NCBI GenBank assembly: GCA_016716905.1
Contig: JADJUS010000004.1
Location: forward strand, 1,240,001 to 1,304,000
DNA from: Acidobacteriota bacterium
Lineage (GTDB): Bacteria > Acidobacteriota > Vicinamibacteria > Vicinamibacterales > SCN-69-37
Direction of reading: 5' to 3'
DNA length: 64,000 nucleotides
The position numbers and the translations under genes were made by a program. Shown here piece by piece: positions 42,322-49,982 of this stretch. How positions within the stretch are numbered: position 1 is the first letter of the stretch; each line of letters opens with the position of its first letter. The notes under the pieces are model-generated. The model ran no database searches. It worked only from the letters and a program-made list of their open reading frames with translations, and was not told the origin of the DNA.

Positions 42322-43305
42322 TCAATGTACCGGCCTTCGCGCGCCGAGGCGCGGATACGCCAGGACGGCCAGCACCACGAGCGCGATCACCCCGGCAGCG
42401 CCCAGCACCATCGCGGCTCGCGATCGCCCTTTGCGTTCATCGGCGCGGTACTCGGTCTGAAGACAGTCTTCGAGGATCGACAGGCTTCCGTCGAGCGTGC
42501 TCGCATCGCCGTTAAACGATTCAAGCGCTTCGCCAAATTCGAGGTGAATCGTCTCTACGGTCTGCTGAAGCACACGCCGGAAGTCGCGCGGGGCAGTGCC
42601 GCGAATCACGGCTGCGAGGATCGCGTGTGGTCCTGTTTCGATCCACACCGCCAGGTCGCCCACCTTCAGCGACTCCATCGTGTCGTCGCTCACTCCCGCG
42701 CCGCCCGCATCACCTTCGACCCGGAATGAGTCCTGCACAAAATCCCGGATGGCCGTGAGCATGCCCGACACCATGTCGGCGTCTTTCATGCCGGCCGCGC
42801 CCGTGTGCGCGTGTTGCAGCAGCAGTCCGGTGTTCCTGTCGATGAGCAGGACCTGCTCCACGCGAAAGAGCAGCGTCTTGAGCAGCACGACTTCGGCGAA
42901 CGACTTGCCCGTGCGCATCGCTTCAAGGCGCCAGTGAATGGACTGGCGCGAGAACGCGTGTTCCAGCGTGCGGTTCAGCGACTCGATCATGCCGGCGAGG
43001 CTCGCGGCCACGGCTTTGCGGATCGCCGGGCCCATGATCGGGAACAGCGCGTCGGCCAGCGGCTTCGGGTTGCGCCGGACAGACGATGTGACGGCGCGTT
43101 CGACGGCGGGTGTCAGTGCGCGGGCCACCGCCGGGTCGTGAGAGTGGCGCAGCAGGACTTGTGGGAGGACTTCGCCCACCTCGTGCGCGCGTACGTCGAG
43201 GTCATCCAGCCGATCTTGCAGGTCGGCCAGTTGACGCCGCTCGGGGTGGACGAGGATGGCCCTGAGCGATTCGAGTTCGTCTGTCGGGTCAGCCCTTTCG
43301 TCCAT
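42322..43305 (-). CDS. N-terminal cytoplasmic and transmembrane part of the GTPase-operon OmpA protein
   Basis: A 327-residue reading frame: a helical cytoplasmic N-terminus (1-150), then a region (LLFRVEQVLLIDRNTGLLLQ ... LAVWIETGPHAILAAVIRG, about 150-270) whose pattern recalls roadblock/LC7 or profilin-like sensor folds. A transmembrane helix (AMVLGAAGVIALVVLAVLAY, about 300-319) follows. It then stops at PVH. Removing one base near 42350 would read PRSAREGRYIDALRAEP and join directly to the OmpA part, giving ~577 residues. The complete protein would link the cytoplasm to peptidoglycan. The roadblock comparison is inference. Confidence 0.8.
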   Translation of the reverse strand: MDERADPTDELESLRAILVHPERRQLADLQDRLDDLDVRAHEVGEVLPQVLLRHSHDPAVARALTPAVERAVTSSVRRNPKPLADALFPIMGPAIRKAVAASLAGMIESLNRTLEHAFSRQSIHWRLEAMRTGKSFAEVVLLKTLLFRVEQVLLIDRNTGLLLQHAHTGAAGMKDADMVSGMLTAIRDFVQDSFRVEGDAGGAGVSDDTMESLKVGDLAVWIETGPHAILAAVIRGTAPRDFRRVLQQTVETIHLEFGEALESFNGDASTLDGSLSILEDCLQTEYRADERKGRSRAAMVLGAAGVIALVVLAVLAYPRLGARRPVH

Positions 43306-43873
43306 TGTCGGCGCCTGGAGCGGGCTGGTCGCTGGAGAGCCGCAACGCCATCTCGTTCAGCAGGGCAGCAATCGTCGCCCGGTCGGCCTTGTCGTGCCGC
43401 AGGTCCGACGCCTCCTGGCTCAACCTCGCCAGCACATCGTCGATCTTCCCGCGAATGTCGTCGGTCACGCGTTTGTGCAGGTCCAGGATCTGTTTGCGCA
43501 GTTCGCCCTGCAGCTTCTCGATCTGGCCGTCGATCTGTCCGGTCTTTTTCTCGGTGGCCTTCGCGTTGTCGCGCACTTCGCGCGACAGTTCCTTGGCGGC
43601 GGAGACCCGGTCGCTGTTTTCGGCTTTGATCCGGTCCGCGAGCGAAGCCGTTTCCTGCTTCACAAATTGTTCGAGCGCCAGCAGGCGCTTGCGCACGTCT
43701 TCTTTGAGTTCGGTGGACTCCTGCACCAGGCGTTCTTCGAATCGCGTGAACCGCCGATCGTAGTCGCGCATCTGTCCGCCGAACAGGAGGTCGCGGACCT
43801 TGTCGATGTTGCCCGGGTTCTCTTCGGCCTGAGCGTTCTTGGCGTCTTTTTTGGGATGTTTTTTGGTATCCAC
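43289..43873 (-). CDS. Coiled-coil protein, first gene of the small-GTPase operon
   Basis: About 194 residues from a GTG at 43873 (VDTKKHPKKDAKNAQAEE). The open frame continues far upstream, but that extension is unlikely to be coding because it lies antisense to the acyltransferase. A conserved-looking segment NIDKVRDLLFGGQMRDYDRR is followed by ~120 residues of charged heptad-type helix (FTRFEERLVQESTELKEDV to LHKRVTDDIRGKIDDVLARL). A helical C-terminal segment (ATIAALLNEMALRLS) ends it. It overlaps the OmpA-protein start by 17 nt. It probably forms a cytoplasmic coiled coil that works with the GTPase and OmpA protein; the function is unknown. Confidence 0.75.
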   Translation of the reverse strand: MDTKKHPKKDAKNAQAEENPGNIDKVRDLLFGGQMRDYDRRFTRFEERLVQESTELKEDVRKRLLALEQFVKQETASLADRIKAENSDRVSAAKELSREVRDNAKATEKKTGQIDGQIEKLQGELRKQILDLHKRVTDDIRGKIDDVLARLSQEASDLRHDKADRATIAALLNEMALRLSSDQPAPGADNGRKG

Positions 43874-43924
43874 GGGGCCGAGGCTATCACAGCCGGGGCG
43901 CGGCTCGGCGTGTCGGGGTTGGTC

Positions 43925-43930
43925 CATAAT
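43925..43930 (+). promoter_or_regulatory. CATAAT -10-like box before the acyltransferase
   Basis: CATAAT ends 6 nt before the GTG at 43937, leaving no room for a ribosome-binding site. This fits the leaderless pattern seen elsewhere in the window. Confidence 0.4.
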
Positions 43931-43936
43931 CGCCGC

Positions 43937-44950
43937 GTGAAGTACAACCCGGCGCTCGACGCGATCAGAGCAGTGGCGGTGATCGCGGTCGTCGCTTTTC
44001 ACAGTGGCCTGCCTCTGGCGACAGGCGGGTTCATCGGCGTTGATATCTTCTTTGTCCTCAGCGGCTTTCTGATTACCACGCTTGTGCGCGCGGAGATCCG
44101 GCAGACGGGCACCCTGGCGATCGGGCGTTTCTACTGGCGGCGGGCGCTGAGGCTGTGGCCGCCGTTGCTGTTGATGCTCGGGGCGTATGCCGTCATCGTG
44201 CCCGCCGTTTTCCCAGACACCCCGGTGGTTCGGGACGTCCTGATCACCGGCGTCTACTTTTCCGACTACTCGCGCGCGCTCTGGGGTTGGCCGGACCTGC
44301 TGAACCACACGTGGTCACTGTCGGTGGAGATGCACTTCTATCTCATCTGGCCGCTGGTCATCCTTGCCGCCGCGAGATGGACCGACCGCAGGGTCGCCGC
44401 GCTCTTTGCGCTCCTGTTCGTGCTGGCGACCGCATGGCGGGTCCTGGATCTGTGGGCGTATCGTGACTGGGCCCACACCTACTATCGGTTCGACACGCGG
44501 CTCAGTGGCTTGTTCGCCGGTGGGTTTATCGCCGTGGTGCCGTGGCGCCTGGGGTCGGCCATGTCGCACACCGTGACCGCGTTGGCGGTGCTCGTTCTGG
44601 GCGCCTGCGTGGCGATGCTGCGCTGGAGGATGTTTGATGCCCTGACGTGGGTCGGCATCATTGTGGACTTCGCTTCCGCCGGGCTGGTTGGCTCCATCGC
44701 CTCAGGCGCGAGCGCCCACGTGGCACGCGCGCTCTCGGCGCGGCCGTTGGTGTACGTCGGCCTCATCTCGTATGCGGTGTACCTCTGGCACTATCCCATT
44801 GCCCGCCTGGTGCGTGAGCACTTCGACCCCGCGGTGACGTTCCTCATTGTGGCGTCGCTCTCAATCGCCATGGCGGCGCTGTCCTACGAGTTCCTCGAGA
44901 AGCCCCTCCGCGCCCGCCGGCTTCGCTATGGGGAAGGGCCGCGGCGTTGA
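43937..44950 (+). CDS. Acyltransferase family 3 membrane protein (OafA/YrhL type)
   Basis: A 337-residue polytopic protein starting at GTG (VKYNPALDAIRAVAVIAVVA). The family signature is clear: the HSG motif in VVAFHSGLPLATGG, the GVDIFFVLSGFLITTL segment, and NHTWSLSVEMHFYLIWPLV. The ~10 hydrophobic helices end with SYAVYLWHYPIARLVREH and a basic tail. Members O-acylate surface polysaccharides, lipids or glycans. The substrate is unknown. It is divergent from the GTPase operon, with 63 bp between starts. Confidence 0.88.
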   Translation: MKYNPALDAIRAVAVIAVVAFHSGLPLATGGFIGVDIFFVLSGFLITTLVRAEIRQTGTLAIGRFYWRRALRLWPPLLLMLGAYAVIVPAVFPDTPVVRDVLITGVYFSDYSRALWGWPDLLNHTWSLSVEMHFYLIWPLVILAAARWTDRRVAALFALLFVLATAWRVLDLWAYRDWAHTYYRFDTRLSGLFAGGFIAVVPWRLGSAMSHTVTALAVLVLGACVAMLRWRMFDALTWVGIIVDFASAGLVGSIASGASAHVARALSARPLVYVGLISYAVYLWHYPIARLVREHFDPAVTFLIVASLSIAMAALSYEFLEKPLRARRLRYGEGPRR

Positions 44951-45172
44951 AGTGCACGCCGCGCTACGAAATGCGTGTCGAGTCCTCGTAGGGCGGCCTG
45001 GGGTCGGTCCTCGTAGGGCGGCCTGGGGTCGGTCCTCGTAGGGCGGCCTGGGTCTCAAGGCCGCCAAGGGCCGCGGCGTTGAAGTGCACGCCGCGCTACG
45101 AAATGCGTGTCCGTGTCCTCGTAGCTCGGGCTGCCTTCCGAACGTAGCTCGGGCTGTTCCTCAAGCCCGAGA
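44936..45172. repeat. REP cluster 7 with 25-bp tandem half-elements
   Basis: Inverted elements (cgcggcgt-type stems) at 44940-44968 and 45073-45101. Between them, the unit tcctcgtagggcggcctggg plus gtcgg is repeated twice (44983-45032) and followed by a full element (45036-45064). Two ctcgggct-type elements follow near 45119-45172, the first truncated. Confidence 0.85.
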
Positions 45173-45195
45173 CGATCGCCCAGAGGAAGCAGGCC

Positions 45196-45201
45196 TATAA
45201 T
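45196..45201 (+). promoter_or_regulatory. TATAAT -10 box, leaderless start of the TonB_C gene
   Basis: A consensus TATAAT ends 10 nt before the ATG at 45212. No Shine-Dalgarno sequence is present. Confidence 0.6.
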
Positions 45202-45211
45202 TCGGGCGATC

Positions 45212-46216
45212 ATGCCAGTGACGGTCGCGATCCTTATCAGCGTTGCGGTAGGCGTCTTCACATCGTTGCCGGAACCGGCCTGCTCACGTCGCGATGCGGC
45301 CATCATGGGCGCGCTCGAACGCTCGGCGGCCGCGGACCCATCCTCACTCCTGCTGCAAGTCAGTCTCGCCAGCTGTTACGACCAGGCGTGGCAGTTTCAG
45401 TCGGTGGGTCCAGCGATAACAAAAGCGATGCTCATACTCGATGCCGAGCCGCCGGCGGCAGGCACCGGTGCGCCCAGGGTGGTGAGACCGGTGGCAGGAG
45501 CCGACGTGCCTGTACCGCGGCGTACGCGCGACAAGCAGGCCGAATATCCTCGTGAGGCATCGGCGGCCGGCCTCTTCGGATTTGTCGTACTCGAAATCGT
45601 CATTGACGCCCAAGGGGCCGTGAGTGAGGCCGCTGCCGTAAAGTCGGTGCCCGGCCTGGACGACGCGGCACTCAAGGCGGCTCGCCAGTGGAAATTCGCG
45701 CCGACCGTGGTTGGTGGCACAGCGATCGAAGTTCTTGGTTATGTTCCGGTGCGGTTCGGTCCCACGAACGAGCCGGCCGCTTCGGACTGGCTCGAAGTTG
45801 CCGTCTTTCACTACCGGAAGGGCGAAAGAGATCGGGCGCGCTCCGCGTTGAAGGTCGCGCTGTCGTTGGCGCAGACGGACATGGACCGATTCGGCGGCTA
45901 CGCAGACACCGAGGTGAAGGGCACGCTCGCAGGCTTCACGCGGCCGACCGTAAAGAAGCAAGTGGATCCGCGCTACCCACGGCGTTCGATGTCTTCGAAC
46001 GCGCGGGAGGGCACGGTGACAATCGAGGCTCTTGTGGATCGCCTTGGGAACATCGGACGGCCTCGGATAGTGGGGGCCTCCTCCCAGTTCGACGGCGCGT
46101 CCATGGAGGCCGCGCTGCAGTGGCGGTTCACGCCGGCCTTGAAGGAGGGCAGCCCCGTGCCGTCACGCGTTCTCTTGCAGATGGACTTCGCCCGGCACTC
46201 CCCGAGTCCGCGCTGA
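45212..46216 (+). CDS. Exported protein with two TonB C-terminal-like domains
   Basis: A 334-residue protein with an N-terminal signal (MPVTVAILISVAVGVFTSLP; a following Cys could be a lipobox variant). A helical segment (MGALERSAAADPSSLLLQVS) is followed by a first TonB_C fold (YPREASAAGLFGFVVLEIVI, GLDDAALKAARQWKFAPTV). A linker of about 70 residues includes a TPR-like FHYRKGERDRARSALKVALS. The second TonB_C fold (YPRRSMSSNAREGTVTIEAL, MEAALQWRFTPALKEG) ends near the C-terminus. It lacks the Pro-rich spanning region and ExbBD partners of true TonB, so it probably has a periplasmic interaction role. Confidence 0.8.
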   Translation: MPVTVAILISVAVGVFTSLPEPACSRRDAAIMGALERSAAADPSSLLLQVSLASCYDQAWQFQSVGPAITKAMLILDAEPPAAGTGAPRVVRPVAGADVPVPRRTRDKQAEYPREASAAGLFGFVVLEIVIDAQGAVSEAAAVKSVPGLDDAALKAARQWKFAPTVVGGTAIEVLGYVPVRFGPTNEPAASDWLEVAVFHYRKGERDRARSALKVALSLAQTDMDRFGGYADTEVKGTLAGFTRPTVKKQVDPRYPRRSMSSNAREGTVTIEALVDRLGNIGRPRIVGASSQFDGASMEAALQWRFTPALKEGSPVPSRVLLQMDFARHSPSPR

Positions 46217-46352
46217 GCGGCCGCCAAGGGCCGCGGCGTTGAAGTGCACGCCGCGCTACGAAATGCGTGTCCGTGTCCTCGTAGGGCGGCCTGAACCTCA
46301 AGGCCGCCGTTTCCCGCGGCGTTGAAGTTCACGCCGCGCTACGAAATGCAAG
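46215..46352. repeat. REP cluster 8
   Basis: An inverted cgcggcgt-type element at about 46232-46260, a direct cgtagggcggcct element at 46280-46308, and another inverted element at 46315-46342. Confidence 0.8.
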
Positions 46353-46419
46353 GCCGCCGTCAGCGTCAGCCCCTCGCCGAGAAGATCGTGCCATGGTCCT
46401 CGCGACAGCGGGGGCTGCG

Positions 46420-46728
46420 CTACTGCTCCCGCAGCAGCTCCTCCAGCCGTTCCGGCGAGAGGTGCGACAGTCGCGTCAGGACGTCCTTCTGCCGGCGCTC
46501 GTCGATGGCTCGGTGTCGTGCGTTGGTGTACTTCAGGGGCCGGAGTTTCAGCATGAAGTCGCTCGGGTTGGCGCGATCGAAGTCGAAGGGGTACAGGCCA
46601 ATCGCCTTGCACACCGACTCCCGTTTCAGTAGCGTGACCAGCGCCTCCAGGCGCCGCTCAAGTTCATCGATACGCGCCGCCTGTGTGTCCATGATGTCTT
46701 CGTTCACCTGCACCCTCACTTCGTCCAT
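46420..46728 (-). CDS. Small helical protein of unknown function (paralogue near 56.8 kb)
   Basis: 102 residues from the ATG at 46728 (MDEVRVQVNEDIMDTQAARI). Residues 1-35 look like a coiled coil (ARIDELERRLEALVTLLKRE). The C-terminal part (SVCKAIGLYPFDFDRANPSD, then LKYTNARHRAIDERRQKDVL) is almost the same as a second copy at 56724-56925. No family is recognised. The neighbourhood is rich in toxin-antitoxin genes, but there is no direct evidence that this belongs to one. A perfect palindrome lies about 130 bp upstream. Confidence 0.65.
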   Translation of the reverse strand: MDEVRVQVNEDIMDTQAARIDELERRLEALVTLLKRESVCKAIGLYPFDFDRANPSDFMLKLRPLKYTNARHRAIDERRQKDVLTRLSHLSPERLEELLREQ

Positions 46729-46856
46729 CTCGCCTCCGTTCTCTATGGGAGGACGACGGTAGCATCGTCGACCGCGACTGCGTTTGACCAAATGTGGAGG
46801 GAGCCCAGATAGGTGAGGTGCCTATACGACCTTCTGACTTCGGGACTCTTTCTTCA

Positions 46857-46881
46857 ATATCTTCCAGCGGCTGGAAGATAT
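46857..46881. promoter_or_regulatory. Perfect 12-bp-arm palindrome upstream of the 102-aa gene
   Basis: Left arm atatcttccagc, central g, right arm the exact complement. Nearly the same palindrome occurs at 57034-57060 near the paralogous gene, which suggests a protein-binding or structural site linked to that family. Confidence 0.6.
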
Positions 46882-46935
46882 GTTCCGAGAGCCGCCTTGC
46901 CGCGAAGGTGATGCTACCGCGGGCGCTGACGAAGC

Positions 46936-47008
46936 TCCGTGAAATACGCCGCGTCTGATCCTGATCGCGACGAATCAGCTCGCGCACGTACTCGCTGCTC
47001 GTCTTGGA
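46936..47008 (-). pseudogene. Fragment of a ParD-type antitoxin gene
   Basis: The minus frame reads SKTSSEYVRELIRRDQDQTR, which matches the conserved middle of ParD/CopG-like antitoxins. The reading frame loses similarity immediately after and no start or ParE partner is present. It abuts a GGACYC array on its upstream side. It is read as a remnant of a lost parDE module. Confidence 0.5.
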
Positions 47009-47056
47009 CCCCGCGACCCCAGGACTCTGGACTCTGGACTCTGGACCCTGGACTCC
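47006..47056. repeat. GGACTCT heptamer tandem array
   Basis: Five 7-bp units (ggactct x3, ggaccct, ggactcc) at 47022-47056, with looser units before them. This is the same family as the arrays at 49983-50086 and, reversed, inside the kinase gene at 17741-17796. Confidence 0.75.
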
Positions 47057-47078
47057 TCAGTCCAGCCGCAGCGCCAAG

Positions 47079-47393
47079 TCAGGCCAGTCCCAGTAAGGGC
47101 TTCAGCCGTGCGCGAACTTCCGCCAACGTCGCGGCAGGGGATTGAGCGATGAAGGCCGCGTTCCGTGCGCGCCAATCGAGATTCTTGATTTGGTCGGCCA
47201 GAACGACGCCCTGCACCGGTCCGGAGGTTGGCAACGCAACCTCGAATGGGTAGCCCTTGATTCGGGTCGTCACCGGGCAAATCACAGCCATTCCGTTTGC
47301 CGCGTTATAAGAGCGGGGCGATAGGACCAACGCCGGCCGGTGTCCCGCAAGCCACACCAGGTCGCCGCTCTCCGGCACGTACGCCTTCACCAC
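47079..47393 (-). CDS. mazF: MazF/PemK-type mRNA interferase toxin (copy A)
   Basis: A 104-residue type II toxin expected to cleave RNA at short sequences. The PemK/MazF fold markers are VPESGDLVWLAGHRPALVLS, NAANGMAVICPVTTRIKGYP, and FEVALP followed by GVVLADQIKNLDWRARN. The start overlaps the mazE stop by 7 nt, the normal antitoxin-first order. It differs from copy B (54762-55076) at about six positions, mostly in the C-terminal 25 residues (AAFIAQSPAATLAEV against VSFIAASPDATMAEV). The frame is intact, so it is probably functional. Confidence 0.92.
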   Translation of the reverse strand: MVKAYVPESGDLVWLAGHRPALVLSPRSYNAANGMAVICPVTTRIKGYPFEVALPTSGPVQGVVLADQIKNLDWRARNAAFIAQSPAATLAEVRARLKPLLGLA

Positions 47394-47626
47394 ACTTCGC
47401 GCCCCTGCGGAGCGCCGGTCGAGACTTCCTTGTGTCGGTTCTTCGGCGTGATGCCCTTCACGAGTTCGTCGAGCGTGTACACCGGCCCCTGCGCGCGTAC
47501 CACCACCGCGCCGTCAGCCACCATCATCTCAACGGCAGCGCCTTCCACGAGACCGGCCTGTTCCGCGAGGGCCTTCGGAATTCGAACGGCCAGACTGTTG
47601 CCCCAGCGGGATACCGTGTGTGCCAT
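47387..47626 (-). CDS. mazE: MazE/AbrB-type antitoxin (copy A)
   Basis: A 79-residue swapped-hairpin AbrB-family antitoxin. The ATG at 47626 starts MAHTVSRWGNSLAVRIPKAL, the classic MazE DNA-binding signature. The C-terminal toxin-binding tail (DELVKGITPKNRHKEVSTG) follows. It differs from copy B at two residues (H3N and M35T). A 12-bp perfect palindrome sits 10 nt upstream of the start, where autoregulation would be expected. Confidence 0.92.
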   Translation of the reverse strand: MAHTVSRWGNSLAVRIPKALAEQAGLVEGAAVEMMVADGAVVVRAQGPVYTLDELVKGITPKNRHKEVSTGAPQGREVW

Positions 47627-47636
47627 GTATCTATTA

Positions 47637-47648
47637 TGTGTATACACA
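47637..47648. promoter_or_regulatory. Palindrome TGTGTATACACA, likely mazEF operator (copy A)
   Basis: A perfect 12-bp palindrome ending 10 nt before the mazE ATG. MazE proteins autoregulate through such sites. A 10-bp core is kept at copy B. Confidence 0.6.
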
Positions 47649-47808
47649 GTGGATTGTTCAATAACTTCTGGCATGGATGTTCCTCCGGTTCTGGGTTACA
47701 GCAAGCGCCATGCCCAGTGTTTAGCTCAGGAAAACCAGTTGTCGGGGCCGAGTGGTTGTAGTTTCTGCAATGGTCTGTAGTGCGACCGTGGCAAAAAGCG
47801 CGTGGACG

Positions 47809-47814
47809 TAGAAT
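47809..47814 (+). promoter_or_regulatory. TAGAAT -10 box before the cysteine-synthase gene (copy A)
   Basis: Ends 7 nt before the ATG at 47822. The same box is kept in copy B at 55443-55448. Confidence 0.45.
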
Positions 47815-47821
47815 GGCGCCC

Positions 47822-48743
47822 ATGAACCCCGCCATTCTGGACACCATCGGCCACACCCCGCTCGTCGAGCTCCGTCACATCGTGCCTGCCGGCAGCGCGC
47901 GCATCGTGCTGAAGCTCGAGTCGCACAACCCCACCGGCAGCATGAAGGACCGGATGGCGCGGGCGATGATTGAGGGCGCCATCGCGTCTGGCGCCCTGGC
48001 GCCGGGGCGCGAGGTGGTGGGGGTCACGGGCGGCAGCACCGGCGTCACTCGCGTTTGTGTGCGCCTCCCTCGGCTATCCGCTCTCCATCGTCACCTCCGA
48101 CGCGTTCAGCATCGAGAAACGCAACCACATGAAGGCGTTTGGCGCCCGGATGACCATCGTGCCCAGCGACGGCGGTCGCATCACGCCGGATTTGTTTGTG
48201 ACGATGAGGGGGATGGTGGAGGGGATGGTGGCGGAGCGCGGTGCGTTCTGGACCAATCAGTTTGTGAACCACGACCAGGCGAGTGGGTATGGGCCATTGG
48301 CCGATGAGGTGTGGGCGCAGACGGGCGGCAGGGTGGATGCGTTTGTGCAGGCCGTGGGGACGTGCGGCTCGTTGCGGGGCACGTCCACGGCGCTGCGTGC
48401 GCACAATCCGCGCCTGCATGTGGTGGCGGTGGAGCCGGCTGAGTCTGCGGTGATGTCTGGCGGCGCGCCAGGCGCGCATCGCATCGAGGGCACTGGCACC
48501 GGTCGCCTGGTGCCGATGTGGGATCCGTCGCTGGCGAACGAGATTGAGGCCGTGTCTACAGACGACGCCGAAGCCATGGCCCGCCGGCTGACGAAGGAGG
48601 AAGCCATCTTCGCCGGCACCTCGACCGGCGCCAACGTGACGGCGGCGTTACGACTGGCGAAGCGCCTCGGCCCCAGCGCCACGATTGTGACTCTGGCGTG
48701 TGATCACGGGCTGAAGTACATCAGCACGGATTTGTATCGGTGA
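47822..48743 (+). pseudogene. PLP-dependent cysteine synthase family gene, frameshifted (copy A)
   Basis: Fold-type II PLP enzyme of the O-acetylserine sulfhydrylase group. The first frame gives MNPAILDTIGHTPLVELRHI with the PLP lysine in GSMKDRMA. After GGSTG the frame shifts: the family motif GGSTGTSLAFV is broken because ggcacgtcactc is now ggcgtcactc, a net loss of two bases near 48043. The second frame then continues FVCASLGYPLSIVTS to the end (HGLKYISTDLYR). The phosphate-loop reads VGTCGS rather than VGTGGS. Joined, the product would be ~307 residues. It is divergent from mazEF. Confidence 0.8.
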
Positions 48744-48762
48744 CGCACCCGGTCGGTGAGTG

Positions 48763-49185
48763 CTACGCCGGCGGGTACCACAGCTCGACTCGCCCCAAAG
48801 CCTGCGCGTTTCGCGCGAGTTCGCGCGGCGTGGCGCGGTAGACCTTCCCGATAACCGGCGGTTCATGGGATGCGAGAAACGCTAGCACGCGAGGAACGGT
48901 GACCACGAACGACTTCGCGAGGTCTGGATATGGCGCCTTGCCCATGACGACCAGAAGGGTCACTCGATGCCGAACGACCTCGGCGAGCTCGTTTGGCTTG
49001 TAGCGGATACGGGCGTCGTGCGTTAGAGCCACCCATTGCTTTGCCGCGACCGCTGCAAGCCAGGTTGAATCCGGGCACGTGGGAGGGAAGTGATCGCGGT
49101 GGGTTTCCACCGTCAGACCCGCTTCCCGCAGGGTTGTCGGGAACTTCAGCCCAAGGTCTCGGTCTGTGAAGAAGACAACACTCAA
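48763..49185 (-). CDS. PIN-like (DUF5615/VapC-like) putative toxin
   Basis: 140 residues from a TTG at 49185 that overlaps the stop of the upstream antitoxin gene by 4 nt. The pattern SVVFFTDRDLGLKFPTTLRE, then WLAAVAAKQWVALTHDARIR, has the early Asp (TDRDLG) and mid Asp (THDARI) spacing of PIN-like ribonucleases. A central ELAEVVRHRVTLLVVMG follows. These pair with DUF433-type antitoxins, as here. RNase activity is inferred from the family. Confidence 0.75.
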   Translation of the reverse strand: MSVVFFTDRDLGLKFPTTLREAGLTVETHRDHFPPTCPDSTWLAAVAAKQWVALTHDARIRYKPNELAEVVRHRVTLLVVMGKAPYPDLAKSFVVTVPRVLAFLASHEPPVIGKVYRATPRELARNAQALGRVELWYPPA

Positions 49186-49866
49186 GCCGCTCGCTCGTAG
49201 ACGATCGCGTCCGTGATGGCGGCCTCGCTGATCCTGTAGTCAGCCGCGAGGTCGGCAGGGCTTTCTCCCGCATCGATGCGGGCGACGATGGCCGCGGTCG
49301 AGATGCCGAGGTCGCTCAGGACCGGCCGTCCGGAATGCGATCTTCCGGTCGATCGCGATCGGCCGGTTCTCCGCCGGGGCCTCGTGCATCACGAACGGGT
49401 GCAGGCGGATCGGGAATTTGGCGCGATCCCAGGTGACTCGGTCCAGATGCTGTTCAAGGACCTGGCGCATCGCCAGTTGGCCCGAGGCCGAGAGGTTGAT
49501 GAGCTGTCCGTACCGGGCGAGGAATACTTGTCCCGCCCTGGATTGCAAATCCCGGCGAAGCAGCAATCGCTTGATGTCCAGTTCCCGTTCGGCGAATTCC
49601 AGCGCCTGGCGTAGTTCCTTGAGCGGCACACCGTGCTCGGTGCGAAGCGCCCGCAGCACGTGGGCCTCGATGAGGTTGGAGAACGACAGGGTAGGCGGAT
49701 CTCCCTGTGCTGGGCGAATCAACGGCTTGAACTGGCCGCCCCCCCGGCTGGTGGGATACGCCCGGCCGAGCGTCCAGGCGCGCAGCGTCGCGGCGGGCAC
49801 ACGCAGGTAGCGAGCGGCCTCGCTCAACGGATACGCCGGTTGTTCCCGTGGATCCAGTTCGGTCAC
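49182..49866 (-). pseudogene. DUF433-type antitoxin with N-terminal HTH, one-base frameshift
   Basis: The GTG at 49866 has a strong ribosome-binding site (gaggagg, 7 nt upstream). A MerR-like helix-turn-helix (YPLSEAARYLRVPAATLRAW) is followed by a helical linker. The DUF433 domain reads IAIDRKIAF and then breaks: ttccggacgg should be ttcggacgg. Removing the extra C near 49334 restores GRPVLSDLGISTAAIVARID and ESPADLAADYRISEAAITDA, ending ERAA at 49182. If real, the toxin partner downstream would lack an intact antitoxin; if a sequencing error, the pair is complete. Confidence 0.75.
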
Positions 49867-49982
49867 AGCTCGCCTCCTCGATCGCATGCCCGATTCTAGC
49901 AGCGCAGACCGCCTACGCTGTCTGACGACGTTGCCATCGTCTGGGTCATTCTGCAAGGCAACTTTGGTTGACAACACCCCTC

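Larger units (their letters stand above)
47061..48743. repeat. Segmental duplication, copy A (mazEF plus cysteine-synthase gene)
   Basis: Homologous to 54744-56373. The encoded MazE copies differ at 2 residues and the MazF copies at about 6. Copy A has about 56 bp more between mazE and the synthase gene. Its left boundary directly follows the heptamer array. Confidence 0.85.

Noticed and set aside
43256..43936. Long upstream extension of the acyltransferase frame (227 codons)
   Set aside because: It is antisense to the coiled-coil gene; the family signature begins right at the GTG at 43937.
43874..44308. Upstream extension of the coiled-coil gene (145 codons)
   Set aside because: It is antisense to the acyltransferase and its product is Arg/Gln/Pro-rich without similarity to the coiled-coil part.
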